Of a stretch of DNA of 64,000 nucleotides, positions 34,201-63,584 are shown piece after piece; position 1 is the stretch's first letter; every line of letters begins with the position of its first letter. This DNA is from Perca fluviatilis (Eukaryota; Chordata; Actinopteri; Perciformes; Percidae), in NCBI RefSeq assembly GCF_010015445.1, contig NC_053114.1, positions 30,259,079 to 30,323,078 on the forward strand. The letters run 5' to 3'. The notes under the pieces were generated by a model. That model saw only the letters and a list, made by a program, of their open reading frames with translations, did no database searches and had not been told where the DNA came from. The position numbers and the translations under genes are program-made.

Positions 34201-37200
34201 AGACAATATCTAGTCTCATATCACAGTATCGATATAATATCGATATATTGCCCAGCTCTTGTTTATGGTTTAAGTCACAACTGAAATCACGGCTGAAACA
34301 TAACCAACTATGTGACCATTAACCAATCATGTTATGTATAGTCTATATACGTTTCATTTCCGGGATTGTTCAGGTGACGCGGGAAATTCCGCCAGATGTC
34401 CCTAATTTTCTGCCAGATGTCCACCACCTTCCGCTTTCTTTGTGTTGGCGTTCTAAACTCTGGTCAATTTATAAGGACTTTGGTTAACTGCTCCTCAGAT
34501 CTCTGCAGGGTAAATTCAGACAGCTAGCTAGACTATCTGTCCAATCTGAGTTTTCTGTTGCACGACTAAAACAACCTTTGAACGAACACGTTCCACCAAA
34601 ACAAGTTCCTTCCCGAGGCTATTTTGCAGAGGCACTGTTGCTCCGTCCAGCGCTTAGCGCCGCCTAAGACGATTGTGATTGGTTTAAAGAAATGCCAATA
34701 AACCAGAGCACGTTTTTCTCCTATCCCGGGATGTCGTGTGGACTAGCCAGACCCTCCTCCACAGAGCTGTGGAGGTAGGTCTGGCAATGCACGACTATGT
34801 TTTGTATGACGTAATCTTATAAATGGGAAGTTGGGGAGATGGGAAATAAATCAGTCAATCAAAAAACGGATGGATAATTACAGTAATAGTTTAGTTGCAG
34901 CCCTATGCTATTAATATTATGTCTTAGAAACAGCCCAATTTAACTTGATTTTAAGGAACAGTACATGAAAATTGCAGTGGCTTGCCAAAATATGACCAAA
35001 AAACATTCAGGGTTGTTTGAGTTAGGTATGCGCACATGTGAAGGAGAAAGAAAAGACTCCATTTTATTTTTCCTGCAAATTTCATGTGGTTGTCACAGAT
35101 TGACACAGAGGGGAATTATCTTTGGATGAGAGCATCTTCAGCATTGTTTCAGTCCGACTCTTAAAGCTTGCGTTATCTGTTCTTCTCACAGGTATTTCCT
35201 CAGGGTGACAATAGTTCGTCGTCTGTCTGACTTAGTGAAGGAATACGAGCTGATTGTCCACCAGTTAGCCACCTACCCAGACGTCAACAACTCAATCAAG
35301 ATGGAAGTCGGCATAGAAGATTGCCTGCACATTGAGTTTGAATACAATAAGTCAAAGTAAGTCCAATATAATATTTATCTTTCATGGTAACGTCTTTATT
35401 GCTCACTCAGCAAGCCCCAAATCCAAATAACAATAAGTCAGTTCAAGCAGCTCCTCTTGGTGTGTCTCTTTGTTAGATACCACCTTAAGGATGTGATTGT
35501 TGGGAAGATCTACTTCCTGCTGGTCAGGATCAAGATCCAACACATGGAGCTACAGCTCATCAAGAAGGAGATAACAGGCATAGGTAAGAATCAAGGGTAA
35601 ATACATGTAAAATGACACTAACACAGATCTGAAATGCGAATGGACCAGCAGCATGACATCACTTTTGGGGTTTCTCTACCTGTAAAATTCTGTAGTTGGT
35701 TTACTCTTCTGTAAGGTCCCAATAAGAGCATAAACCTCTGTCAGCTCTGCTCCACTTTACTGCATTCTATCACATAATCAAGTCATTTTTGTCCTCCATT
35801 TTAGGTCCTAGTACTACCACAGAGACAGAGACGGTTGCAAAGTATGAAATCATGGATGGAGCTCCAGTTAAAGGAGAATCAATCCCCATCAGACTGTTCC
35901 TGGCAGGTAAGTTTCCTTCTCTTCTCTTCTCTTCTCTTCTCTTCTCTTCTCTTCTCTTCTCTTCTTCTTCTTCTCTTCTCTTGCAGTTACAAGTAATAAT
36001 AGCATATTTGTACTGAAAGATTAAGCGATAGCATATCCCATCTTCTGTTTCCTTACAGGATATGACCTGACACCCACCATGAGGGATGTCAACAAGAAGT
36101 TCTCTGTACGCTACTTCCTTAATCTGGTGCTGGTAGATGAAGAGGACAGAAGATACTTTAAACAACAGGTAACACACTTGCAGGCACAGCAAGAACATTC
36201 TGGTGTTTGGTGTTTTAAGCCCCCAATGTTGTCTTTCAGGCAGCGCTGCATGGAAGGCACAAGGGTTACGGTTGGGTGCCTTGAAGTCGACGGCGGGGGC
36301 TTAAAACACCATCTAGCTAGTATTCTACATCAGCAGTGATGATAGGTTTTCAATGTAGTGAGTCCCTGGGTCCTTACCTAACTTTTTTCACCATTCTCCG
36401 AGAAACGTCCTGAAATACAATCTAAGTCGTCTTGAAATGAATGTGGACCATTACAAATTGAAAAAATCTTTGTTTTTCAACATTATCATTAGTTAAAGAG
36501 CCCCTATTATACTCATTTTCACCGTCATATGTGTCTTCTTGGGGTCTCCTAGATTAGGTTTAAAAAAAAAAAACATAACATATGTTTCTCATACTGCCCA
36601 TCGCTGCAGCGCCTCCACCTGAAACGCTCTGTCTGCTCGGATTGGTAAGCTGGCCCACTCTGTTGTGATTGGTCAACCAAATTCCAACCACTGTTGTGCT
36701 TGCTCAGGCAGCACCTATGGGAAGCACATGTAAAAAACTGTGCTGGCTTTTTCCATCAATGACCTCATTAATTGAGGAATTTCAAACAGGAGTGTGGGCG
36801 AGGCGTTTTCAGGAAGTTGGGAAAAAGTGCTGTCAGTGGGAAAGAAAGCTCCATTTGAAATGAAATGTGTTTTGTTGTACTTTGAACACCTGTTACATAC
36901 ACAAAAAATTATATAACACTACAAAATGGGAAAAAATCCCCAAAAACATAATAGGGGCTCTTTAAAATCATTCAAAGTGACATACACATGATTAGAAAAT
37001 TGATCATCAGCCTTTTTATTTAAAATCCTCTGAAAAGATTAGAGACTAGTTTTGGTGCTTTACTACAAAGTTGTCTGTCAAGCATATTACAAAGTTGATT
37101 AATTCATTGATGATAATGGTTTGTACGGCAACTGCCCAAGAAGCGTAGCAATGGCCAAGAAAGGCAGTGAAGAAGACCACTGCTACCAAGCAAACATGGA

Positions 37201-37503
37201 TGCAAACAATGCAGGATTTAAAATGTTGTCTCTGCAGATGTTTTTTTAACAAAGGAAACACATTTAACACATTTGTGAATTACAATTAGTTTTGGTGAGA
37301 AACACTGAATGGAAACACAACCACTAGCTTTCGAATTGGGATTACTGTCAATTTTCATTCCTTCATTCTTCTGCCTCTGTGTTTAGGAGATTGTTTTGTG
37401 GAGAAAAGCTCCAGAGAAGATCAGGAAAAGAAACTTCCATCAGCGCTACGAGTCACCCGAGCCCCGAACCCAGCCAGTTGATGCAGAGCAACCAGAGATG
37501 TGA
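30466..37503 (+). CDS. vps26a: VPS26A, retromer arrestin-fold subunit (9 coding exons)
   Basis: Exons: 30,466-30,468; 31,593-31,742; 32,202-32,277; 32,733-32,889; 35,192-35,356; 35,477-35,583; 35,805-35,906; 36,059-36,168; 37,387-37,503. Together they encode 328 residues (human 327). Identity with human VPS26A is very high: it begins [20 protein letters not shown], includes [22 protein letters not shown], and ends EQPEM, the VPS26A rather than VPS26B tail. The protein pairs with VPS35 and VPS29 in the retromer, which recycles endosomal cargo to the Golgi and plasma membrane. The first coding exon is the ATG alone, followed directly by the donor GTGAGT. Most protein changes lie in the C-terminal tail after residue 300, which is loose in this family. 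Intron 4 and the last intron are full of transposon copies. Confidence 0.97.
31157..31228. repeat. (CA)n microsatellite in vps26a intron 1
   Basis: An uninterrupted CA run of about 72 bp, followed by CATA repeats. Confidence 0.98.
33475..33898. mobile_element. Interspersed repeat in vps26a intron 4
   Basis: It starts near CGCCCCCTGGTGGCTGGCTG and ends GGAGACTCGTCGTCCATC then TTTATATACAG. I recognise both blocks from repeats scattered through percomorph genomes, but cannot name the superfamily. The limits are approximate. Confidence 0.5.
33899..34259. mobile_element. MITE with GGGCTGGGCGATAT ends
   Basis: The left end AGGGCTGGGCGATAT is matched by the inverted right end ATATATTGCCCAGCTCT. 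The interior is rich in TATCGATAT. This is a common fish non-autonomous DNA element and encodes nothing. Confidence 0.75.
34345..34796. mobile_element. Interspersed repeat with a terminal hairpin
   Basis: The right end (about 34,748-34,785) forms a hairpin, with AGCCAGACCCTCCTCCACAG opposite CTGTGGAGGTAGGTCTGGC. The interior carries CCAATCACAATCGTCTTAGG-type sequence (in inverse), familiar from percomorph repeats. Superfamily not assigned. Confidence 0.55.
35915..35983. repeat. (CTTCT)n pentanucleotide repeat in vps26a intron 7
   Basis: About 13 units of TCTTC, starting about 10 bases after the exon 7 donor site. Confidence 0.95.
36208..36311. repeat. 104-bp palindromic mini-element in vps26a intron 8
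   Basis: The ends TGGTGTTTTAAGCCCCC and GGGGGCTTAAAACACCA are perfect inverse complements over 17 bases. The centre holds GCAGCGCTGC and partly paired AGGCA/TGCCT segments. It starts about 40 bases after exon 8. It is probably a very short MITE that would fold into a hairpin in RNA. Confidence 0.65.
36493..36965. mobile_element. TTAA-flanked element, family B
   Basis: A perfect 18-bp inverted repeat marks the ends: TTAAAGAGCCCCTATTAT and ATAATAGGGGCTCTTTAA. It is 473 bp with no coding potential, and lies in the last vps26a intron. Confidence 0.85.
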
Positions 37504-38037
37504 GGGTGATGCTATGAACTGAAAATACACACAGACACACACCAACTCTTCACTGCTGAACAGCCAGAGGTGTGAGGGCTGCCACACTATCTCCCTGGAC
37601 TGAGAAATGTATACATGAATACATATAACATACCTTCAGACATCCCCATCACCACTCCACAGCTTCAGATGTGAGCTGTCAGGCCAACTTCACTCTCTCC
37701 CCCCAGGACTGAAACACACTCGCATACAGATGCACAAGCATACCATCCAAGACAGCTGAAAGCTGAATGTCAAGGCAAGAATGCAAATCAAACCGACCCA
37801 AGTAAGGAACAGTGAGGCAGCCTATTTGATCTTGGCGTCTCTGAAAACACACATACATTCATACACAAGTGAAGCCATACAGTCTCAGTTTGCTGAATGC
37901 ATAATAAAACAGGAGCAAAGAGGAGATGGCTACAGACCACTATACCATACCATTTATCCCTTTCTTCTGCAACAGGAGCTTCTTTTGTTTTTGTTTGCAT
38001 ATTTGGACAGCCTTATCCTGGACTTTCTCTGGCATCT

Positions 38038-38092
38038 CCCCCCCCCCCCCCCCCCACCCACACACACACGCACACACACACACACACACACA
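38038..38092. repeat. Poly-C and (CA)n tract in vps26a 3' UTR
   Basis: A C-run of about 17 bases followed by an imperfect CA run of about 35 bases. Confidence 0.9.
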
Positions 38093-38559
38093 TTTCTAGA
38101 GTCTGGATGGGCTAGCCAGTGATTTGAAGTATTTAAGACATGGGGATCAGCCTGAACGAAGGACATGAGAAGCTAAGTTATGAGTCAACACACGCACTCT
38201 GTTTTTATTCACAATAAGCTATGATGTTGCCACTGTGCTCTTGTTGATCTGTCTTGCTGGGAAATCAAGAGTTTTCCAGTTGTTGGTAAGTATGTTGCAA
38301 CAGTCCACAGACTGCTTCTTCCATGCACTCTTCCATGTCTGTTTGGTGTAACAAATGTCCATCTTAACATAAATGTCATCTTTTATTTCATCTTCAAATG
38401 CGGCTGTTTTTGGTAAAATGAAAACATTTTCCAGTCTTGCATCTTTCCAGTTCCAGTCCACATTTGATTCCATACAAGAAATGTGTTTGATTCAAGAAGA
38501 GCATTATTATTTCAATGTCATTTATTTCATAAAATAATTTAATCATATAAAATAATTTA

Positions 38560-38904
38560 GCACTGCAACTAATGATTAATTGCATTATCGATTAAACTGC
38601 ACATTCTCGATTAATTAATTGATTATTCGTTTAGTCTATAAAATGTTATAAAAACAAATGAAATGGCTCTATCCCACTTTCCCAGAGCCCAAGGTAACCT
38701 CTACAAATGTCTTATTAAATATTAAATTTACAATTACATAATGGAGAGAAACACAGCCAATGCTTACATTGGAGAAGCTAGAACTGGAGAATGTTTGTAG
38801 TTTTTTACCTTAAATTACTGAAACATTTAATCGACCATCAACATAGTTGCAATTAGTTTTCTGACGAATCACAAATCGATTAATCGACTAATCATTGCAG
38901 CTCT
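38560..38904. mobile_element. MITE of the CAACTAATGATTA family
   Basis: The left end GCACTGCAACTAATGATTAA is matched by the inverted right end TAATCGACTAATCATTGCAG. The interior has a run of CGATTA/TAATCG motifs. It lies in the presumed vps26a 3' UTR or just beyond. Fragments occur at 27,832 and about 34,890. Confidence 0.75.
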
Positions 38905-39197
38905 TAAAGCATCATAAATTCAAAGTTGCTGCTTGTAAAAGATTCTTGAGCTCAATACAACATTTCAGTCTTTTGTTAAGTTGAATATTTGATGCAGTAT
39001 TGACTGATGAGGTCTGTCTGCTTACTACAGGATTGCCTCCAAACTGATTTGGCGATTCACCCCTAGGTTTTTCTTAAGTCAAGATGTTTCTCTGTTACAG
39101 GGCCTTTTGCTTGGTCTTTAAAGTGCTGTTTATTTATGACTAATCTTGAAGAATAGAAACCATTTGTTGTTTGTCTTCCATAAGATATTTTACTTAT

Positions 39198-39417
39198 ATT
39201 TTATTTCACCCAAATTACAAAAAAAGGAACATATTTTTTTTCAAGCCAGATATTTGGATTATCTGGATCAACAGGGAGTTAGATTGCTTTGAGCACCAAA
39301 AATTAAATTCCATTAACCTCCATTTTATTGGGATGGAGGGAGAAATTGTAGCGAGAGATGACAAAACTGAAAATATGAAATATGTTCATTTGTAATTTGG
39401 GTGAACTGAACCTTTAA
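39198..39417. mobile_element. TTAA-flanked element, family C (left end worn)
   Basis: TTCACCCAAATTACAAA near 39,207 is matched in inverse by TTTGTAATTTGGGTGAACTG, then AACCTTTAA, at 39,389-39,417. The outermost left bases have decayed. Confidence 0.55.
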
Positions 39418-40374
39418 GTTCTCTCACGTCAGTCAGATTTTCTTCGATATCTTAAATTCAACGTTTAAAAAAAAGTTTGAAAGTTGAAGAAGTTGTCTGG
39501 CTACTTATACCTGAAAATGTATGAACTTTCCACTTTCTTCTTCATAGGTTGCAACATTTCTTTGAGCCGGTTGGTTTGGTATAAGTAGAATACTAATGTT
39601 AAAAAAATGGCTCATGTCTGCTATTGTAAGCACTAGAAGGGATACCATATCAATATACTGTAAAATCCAACAATATTCCACTGTGACGCTCAGACCGGAC
39701 AGTTTAAGTCCTGCTTTAAAGACACATGCACACACAGAGTTTGGTGATGTTACGTGTGTAGGTTGAATTTGCCCTTAAGCTCTGATCTGTGGCCAGTTTT
39801 GCACTTTCCCCTCTGATGCCTAACTTACTTACAAAGGGGCATGGAAGCTGAAACTAAACATCACTCAAGGACAACTTCAACTCCGAGATCTCCTGTGTCT
39901 ATAATGGAAATGATACGGTCATTTATACATCACTATTTGTTTTAATTGGACTGACTAAGTACACTATTTTGTTGCTTTTTGTCTCTTTCATGGGCAAGTC
40001 ATGCTATCATGTTCTATGTTTCATTTTATAAACCTCTGAACACTCATCTTACAGTTAAGATATATTTGTTCCTTTGCAATCTGGTTTTCTTTTGTTTGGA
40101 AACATTGTAATTTATTTGCAGGCAATGCTTTCTTTCTTTCTGCCTGTCATACATATTTTCTGTCTTTCTAAACACTGTACAGGTAGGGTTGTTTGGTGTA
40201 CTTTAAAATACCTTCAAAGGTTATGAAGAAACACTTAAATGCCGAAACTCTGCCCCCGTCTCATCTACTGCATGTTAATCTTTACACAATGTCTGATCAT
40301 GCCATCGACATGTGCGTGTGTGTATATGATGTGTATATACACCAAACCCAAATATATAGCCAAAATGAATCATG

Positions 40375-40380
40375 AATAAA
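40375..40380 (+). terminator. vps26a: Candidate vps26a polyadenylation signal
   Basis: AATAAA after a long open 3' region (about 2.9 kb from the stop). The 3' UTR would then include two transposon copies. Earlier weak signals may also be used. Confidence 0.4.
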
Positions 40381-40885
40381 GAAAATTTATACAGAATATC
40401 TTTTGAACAACACTCTTTCTTTAAAACAACATATAGTCATAAGAGTTCAGTTCTTTATTGTTAACAGGTACATCTCACCATGTCTTGTACAAAGAATGTA
40501 TTTATCCAACTAGACTTCTGTGTGGAAAATACCCACAGCTTTCAGGTCCTTTATTTTTAAAGTCATACACATTCATAATGATAATGACATTTGTTTGGGT
40601 CTGCTTTTTAAAATTTCTTTAGGATGACCACCTGTGTGAGAGGTTTCAGAGAGACTTTAATTGCTTGACTCACTCATTGTAAATATTTTAAAGACCTTTA
40701 TCACATACAGCTGAATGATCACTGCACATGGTACATAGTAGTCACAAGAAACTTTGATGATGAAAAATTTTCATCATGGCTTTTTTATTAACTAACAGAA
40801 TTTACTAAAACATAAATAGGCCTACAAGTCTACCACAAATGGAAAGTTATTTCTGCAGAGTTAATTTGAGTGAATCATGGCTGTA

Positions 40886-42207
40886 TTACAGTTTTTCACG
40901 ATCGCTATGACACTTTTTTCAATACTTTTAACAACTTTCCTAAACTCTTAACACAGTTAGCACAACATATGTCTGTGTAGGCTATACAATTAACACATTT
41001 CTTGTTGTTTTGACACAAAATGCATACAGTTAACACAAATTTAAAATGCTTGAACTTCTTTTACACACAAGCTCCACCAAAACAATGGATCTTTACTGCC
41101 AAATTTCCAAATGCTTTCACACTGTATGTCAGTACAGATAACATCATGTTCTAAACCTAACTTATAGGCTAAAGTCAAAGTGAACAGCTGTTCAAATTGT
41201 AAATTGAAACACAAATATATCCCCTGCATTTTATACATGCATTTATTGGAAACAGCTGATTGAAGTTATGCAAATACGTAGATCAATCACAGCTGATTCC
41301 CTTCTAGGAAACACACCCAGGTGTTGAGGTTCTTTCAATCGCATGATCATATGGTAGTACAGTAAAAGAGGACCTATTTGAACAATATACTGTAGCTGAA
41401 CACAGAAAATAAGAAAAATGCCTTCACGAGGTAGAGGAGTACCAGGACAATTCTGTCTCTGTCTCCTTTTTTTCAAAAACCCCACATTCTATAAAGCCAC
41501 TCTGAGATGGGTCAATCATTTTTTTTATTGAATCTCTGCAGCAAAAGAAACAAAATGGTGGCCGGGTTGGCTCAGTGGGTGGAGCAGGCACACATATACT
41601 TGGAGGTTTATTCCTCAACGCAGAGATCCAGGGTTCAAATCCGACTTGTGACGATTTACTGAATGTCTTTCCCCTTTCTCAACTAGCAGTCCTGTCAAAT
41701 AAAGGCAGAAAAGCCCAAAAAATATTCTTTGAAAAAAATTTACTAAACCCAACAAAACAAAAATGTAGAGAGGCTTCAAGAGAAACTGCAGTGCAAAACA
41801 CAATCTATGATCAATACAATCACTATTGTCTATTCTATAAGGGCAGACCTGACTGACACATATAAAATAATGCAGTTTCTGTAATTCCATAGGATGTTAG
41901 TGTTTTGTATGACATTGTGCTATGATTGACTAAATGTTCCTGTTGGGAGAGAACATGTGTTAGTGTTTTGCAAGAATTATTTGATTTTGAGACATGATTG
42001 CATTGTTTTGGTAAACATAGTGTATTGTGTTAGTGAATTATTGTATTTTGAAAATTAGTGTTGGAGTTTAGTTTACAATGTGTGATTTTGAACATGAAAT
42101 TAACTGTTTTGCCAATCGTGTGTCGTTGGTGTGTTGGTGCGTTAACAGTTTAGGAAAGTTGTTAAAAGTATTGAAAAAATTGTCATAGCGATCGTGAAAA
42201 ACTGTAA
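40886..42207. mobile_element. Tc1/mariner-like element, 1.3 kb, defective, with a nested SINE
   Basis: Long inverted repeats of about 70 bp mark the ends. The left begins TA then CAGTTTTTCACGATCGC. The right is its inverse, ending GCGATCGTGAAAAACTG then TA, so TA looks like the duplicated target. An internal + strand start, MPSRGRGVPGQF at 41,419, resembles the N-terminus of fish IS630/Tc1-type transposases I remember, but the frame breaks within about 25 codons. The transposase is missing. A SINE sits at about 41,558-41,735. Confidence 0.7.
41558..41735 (+). mobile_element. tRNA-derived SINE (copy 1)
   Basis: The pol III box A region TTGGCTCAGTGGGTGGAGC and box B GGTTCAAATCC are spaced as in a tRNA gene. 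The body ends with GGCAGAAAAGCCCAAAAAAT. A second, better copy with a clear target-site duplication lies at 56,338-56,520. Confidence 0.8.
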
Positions 42208-42709
42208 GAGAACGAATGCATCGCATTGGAAACCTTCAAAGATCGTGTTAGGCAGGGAAAGGGACGCTAAAGCGGGACATTTTTATATGGCGAGGCAATC
42301 ATCAGTGTTGCATTTACGATCTTTGGCTTCAGCTATATAGTAGTCCTTACTTGCCTGTTTCTATTTTTGCTTTCTTTGCTACACAATATTCAAAACAAAT
42401 ATTAATTTTCGGTCATATTAAATCATTTGGAAAATGATGGTTCATTTAAGCGAGTAGATCTCATTACGTTTTGAATACAAATTGTTTTATGTTCAATTCC
42501 AACACAGGCACATTTGTGGGCAGCTCTAGCGACTGGTCCTGTCCCACGTTGTGTCAGCAGGAAGAGAATAGTGTTGACCGTCCTCTGGCGGAGTTTGTGG
42601 TGTGTAATACACATATTTAGACCTGCTGAACAGCATGGAGCGGCAATAGCACATTTTGTGCGTAGCCCGCAGAAGGTGCTAATACCCGGGGTATAAACGA
42701 CCTGCAGCG
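42208..42709. other. vps26a-supv3l1 spacer and supv3l1 promoter region
   Basis: No gene or clear repeat recognised. The last 150 bases before the supv3l1 ATG are richer in CpG. No TATA box is evident, as usual for a housekeeping mitochondrial gene. Confidence 0.4.
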
Positions 42710-50452
<7,743 letters not shown>

Positions 50453-50595
50453 AGAGAACACAAATGGGTCAATGCTGTTCCCATGAAGATCCATAACTGA
50501 TACAAGCCTTGGATAATATCTGATGGTTTGTTTCAAACGAATCCCGTTTTCCAGCCCTGGAAGGATCGTAAAGAGCTTTGAGCTGAAGCTATAAA

Positions 50596-50601
50596 AATAA
50601 A
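50596..50601 (+). terminator. supv3l1: supv3l1 polyadenylation signal
   Basis: AATAAA 144 bases after the stop codon, followed within 40 bases by GTGTTTGA-type GU-rich sequence. It gives a compact 3' UTR. Confidence 0.7.
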
Positions 50602-50978
50602 GTCACCAAAATGCAGTTTGAACACAAGAGCAGTGTTTGATTATGGGCATTTGGTCCGGACTGAGACTGACACCTGAATACTGGGTTATACAATGTTTTC
50701 ATTTGATTTACTTGTTTTGACTGTGCTAAACACTCGTTTTATTTTCTCCCATTTTAGTGAGAGCATCAAATAACTCCCAGAATCTAATTTTTAAAACGGT
50801 CGAATATGCCCAACAACAAACTTTACTGACTTCACTTGAATTTGGCTTAGTAGAAATAGACCCGTTGTCGGGGGTTATTGTGGGAGATGCCATGTCCTGG
50901 CTAAGCTACCGGCCCATAGTTGTAACTAGAAAACTGACCAGCAACATGGTTTACCACAAAGTTTCAGTGGACAAATTT

Positions 50979-51453
50979 CACTTTATGAGGTTTTTTAATA
51001 TTAATATGCGTTCCCCCAGCCTGTCTATGGTCCCCCAGTGGCTAGAAATGGCGATAGGTGTAAACCGAGCCCTGGGTATCCTGCTCTGCCTTTGAGAAAA
51101 TGAAAGCTCAGATGGGCCGATCTGGAATCTTGTTGGTTACCTCTCCTTTCTCTGCTTTGCCCGCCCAGAGAATTTGGCCCACCCATGAGAGAGAGAGACA
51201 TCATGGCTTGCAAACAAGCAAAGTGGCAGTTGGTCAAGGCCACAACCCCACCCTCCACCTTGCCCCCCCTCTCGCTCCTCCTCAATAGCTACAGACACAG
51301 AAATGGCACATCCTAAGGGAAGCTCATTGTGGGACTGGCTCTAGTGGCTGTAATTCTGCACCAAGGCTGAATTTCGGGAGAGAGACTTCAGATACAGTAT
51401 TAGAGGACCACTAAGGTCTATATAAAAGCAGCACCATGTCATGGGACCTGTAA
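50979..51453. mobile_element. TTAA-flanked element, family A (worn copy)
   Basis: It matches 19,075-19,574 almost throughout. The left terminus is missing and the right end has mutated to GGGACCTGTAA. It lies between supv3l1 and hkdc1. Confidence 0.85.
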
Positions 51454-51904
51454 ACATGCACTGTACTGTATGTGTGTGTGTGTCTGTGTTATGCAGGTCT
51501 TGAATCAGTTTTCTTTCATTTTGCTCTGTATACTCAAATATAAAACCGCATGAGCAGGTATCCAACTTAGCAATTACTGTCAGTGAACTAATCTGAAATG
51601 AGTTGCAGTTTCTGTAAACATTTTGAATACATAGAATTCAGTTCATTTCTGTTAGTGTCTTGATACAGATGAGCCATATTTGTTTTGTATGTATAGTTAA
51701 GGTGAAGAAATTAGTCAATTAAAATATGTTTTAACAGTCTTGATTCCATGTTTATATTTTCTGTTATGCAGCTCACACTAGGGAGTAACAAAATGAAGCA
51801 TACATGATGAAAAACTAACTCAGAAGTAACATTAATGCTCAAAGATGGTTTCAGATTAAATAGCATTTAGCGTAATTAAATCTAAACTTTTACATGTGAA
51901 TTTA

Positions 51905-52436
51905 TCACTGTCCTTGGGGTCAAATTGGACCCGTTATCAAAATGTCTATTTAAAAAATAAATCTTTTCCAACCAAAATTACCGAGAGAATAACATGGATG
52001 GTTCCAGGTTCGGAAGTACAATTAATGATCATTATTTTCATTGAATTTTGAGTTGTTTTATTCAATTTTATAGCATTTGAAAAAAAATTAAATGGTTTCT
52101 AAACAGTATTCTGACTCAACTTTGACATACACAAGTCTTTGATTATCCATCAACATACATTCCTCTAATATTAGTCAAAATAATTAGTAATTCCAGCTTT
52201 TTTGACTCAAAAATTAGGTATAATTTAAAAATCCAACAAGGTTTATTGACCATGAATCCCGAAAAATAAGTGTAACACTAGTGGTAATAAGTTGGTGTCT
52301 GTGTGGCATGTATACAGTACTGGTGGTAGTGGGAAAAAGCGTGAACAGTAAAAACAAAAATAAAGCTACAAAAACATTTGACCCGAGAGGACAACAAGCG
52401 CATGGTCGGCAGGGGAAGACAACACGAGGGTTAAAT
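51905..52436. mobile_element. Possible piggyBac-like non-autonomous element
   Basis: The left end has CCTTGGGGTCAAATTGGACC. The right end has ACATTTGACCCGAGAGGACA and finishes GACAACACGAGGGTTAA. The inverted right end would read TTAACCCTCGTGTTGTC, and TTAA followed by CCC is typical of piggyBac. The left terminus is worn. Confidence 0.4.
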
Positions 52437-53179
52437 CAAATGTAACTATTCTAACCAAACAGGAAAGAAACCTGTGTACTAATGGGAAACTACAGTATTT
52501 CAAGTCATGACTGACTGACAAACTACATCAATAAAGAGGGACATCAGCCACAGGTTGGAATTAACAAACATGGATGTGGCAGGATCTGCCTCTACAATAT
52601 ATACCAGTAGTTACTTATATCCCTTAACATACAGCATTTTCCCTTTTTGTTTTCCTTTAAGCTGCCTTAAGGTTGTTAAAATCGTTTTTTATATGTATAA
52701 ATATTCTGTATCAGCTTGTTCCAATCCATTGAAGTTATGTGATGTTCAAATGTCTGCATTATTCCATCAAATCATTTTCTTAACCTTTGCTGAGTAAGTC
52801 TGCTAATATTTTGGTAATTCAGTGTTTCTGCAGAACTTCAGTAAAGGTTTAGTGTTGGTCACAAGATACACTTAACTGAAACTAAAAAGACGAGAGGGTT
52901 GGGCGGAAAGAGAGATTGGGAGAAATTATGAGATCAAGGGGTTTGGCTTGTTGTTAATCATTAAGTTAGAGCGGAGGTTGATCTCTGCTCAGTGGGCTCA
53001 GTCAGTGAGAACAAGACGAGACTCAGGAGGGAAGAAACTGACTTTCTCTATCTTAATATGTGCAGATATCATAATATAATTGGAGTGTGTGCAGTTGTAT
53101 CGCGCAGTGACAGAGGAGCACAGACTCACTAACAAACCAGCTGGAAGAGTTTTCATGGTGGTGTGTGTTGCACATCAAG
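52437..53179. other. Upstream region of hkdc1
   Basis: No gene or clear repeat recognised. The 5' UTR probably lies in about 52,950-53,179, but no promoter element stands out. Confidence 0.35.
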
Positions 53180-62881
<9,702 letters not shown>

Positions 62882-62916
62882 TGCCAAGTTCCATCAGCAC
62901 CGCTGTCCTTGTTGCA

Positions 62917-63584
62917 ATTGTCGCCTTTTGATAATTGACTTCAGAAAAGACAGTGTCGAAAGCGAAGCATCATACATGATGAAGATGTACAAATCGTTCT
63001 TGAATACAAATACCTGGGAAGAGTGTTCGATTCCCAGCTGAAATGTAATGAGAACAAAGACTGTAATGTAGAATATACCGTATAGCAGAGAATTCATCTG
63101 CTAAGAAAGCTAAACTCTTTCGGTGTCTGCAAGGAAATTTTATGAAACGTTTATGAAACTTTTACCAAGAGTCTTTTAACTTTTTCATTTGTGTGCTGGT
63201 TTAATGGTTTGTCTGTTAAGGACAAAAACTGTCTGTCTAACATTGTTAAGGTCTGCTCCAAGATCACTGGAGTCCAGCAGAAAGACCTCAGCTCTCTGTG
63301 GAAGGAACGAGTGGTTCAGAAAGCTGATAAAATATAAACTCAACCTGACCACTTTTTATTGAATTTTTAGTTATGCCGTCAGGTCAGCGCTATTATGTTC
63401 CTGCACGGTAAATTAATCGGTATGCAAATTCTTTCATTCCTTCAGCAATTAGGCTACTGAACACAAATCGTTGATCTATGCTCTTGTTGTCACTGGCATG
63501 TTGATGTTGATGTGATAGACTGTAAAAATGAAATGCCCCTTGGGGATTAATAGTTTTCTGTCTGTCTGTCTGTCTGTCTGTCTG
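62917..63584 (+). mobile_element. L2-type LINE 3' fragment directly after hkdc1
   Basis: In broken frames it reads LLIIDFRKD, EYKYLGRVFDSQLK, LRKLNSFGVCKE and VCSKITGVQQKDLSSLW, the C-terminal reverse-transcriptase end of fish L2/CR1-like LINEs. It finishes with CCCCTTGGGGATTAATAG and a (TCTG)n run at 63,557-63,584, as L2 tails do. Stops and frameshifts show that it is dead. It starts about 35 bases after the hkdc1 stop, so it probably forms part of the 3' UTR. Confidence 0.75.

Noticed and set aside
50757..51095. A 112-residue ORF after supv3l1
   Set aside because: Its second half is the family A transposon and the first half resembles nothing I know. It has no splice partners.
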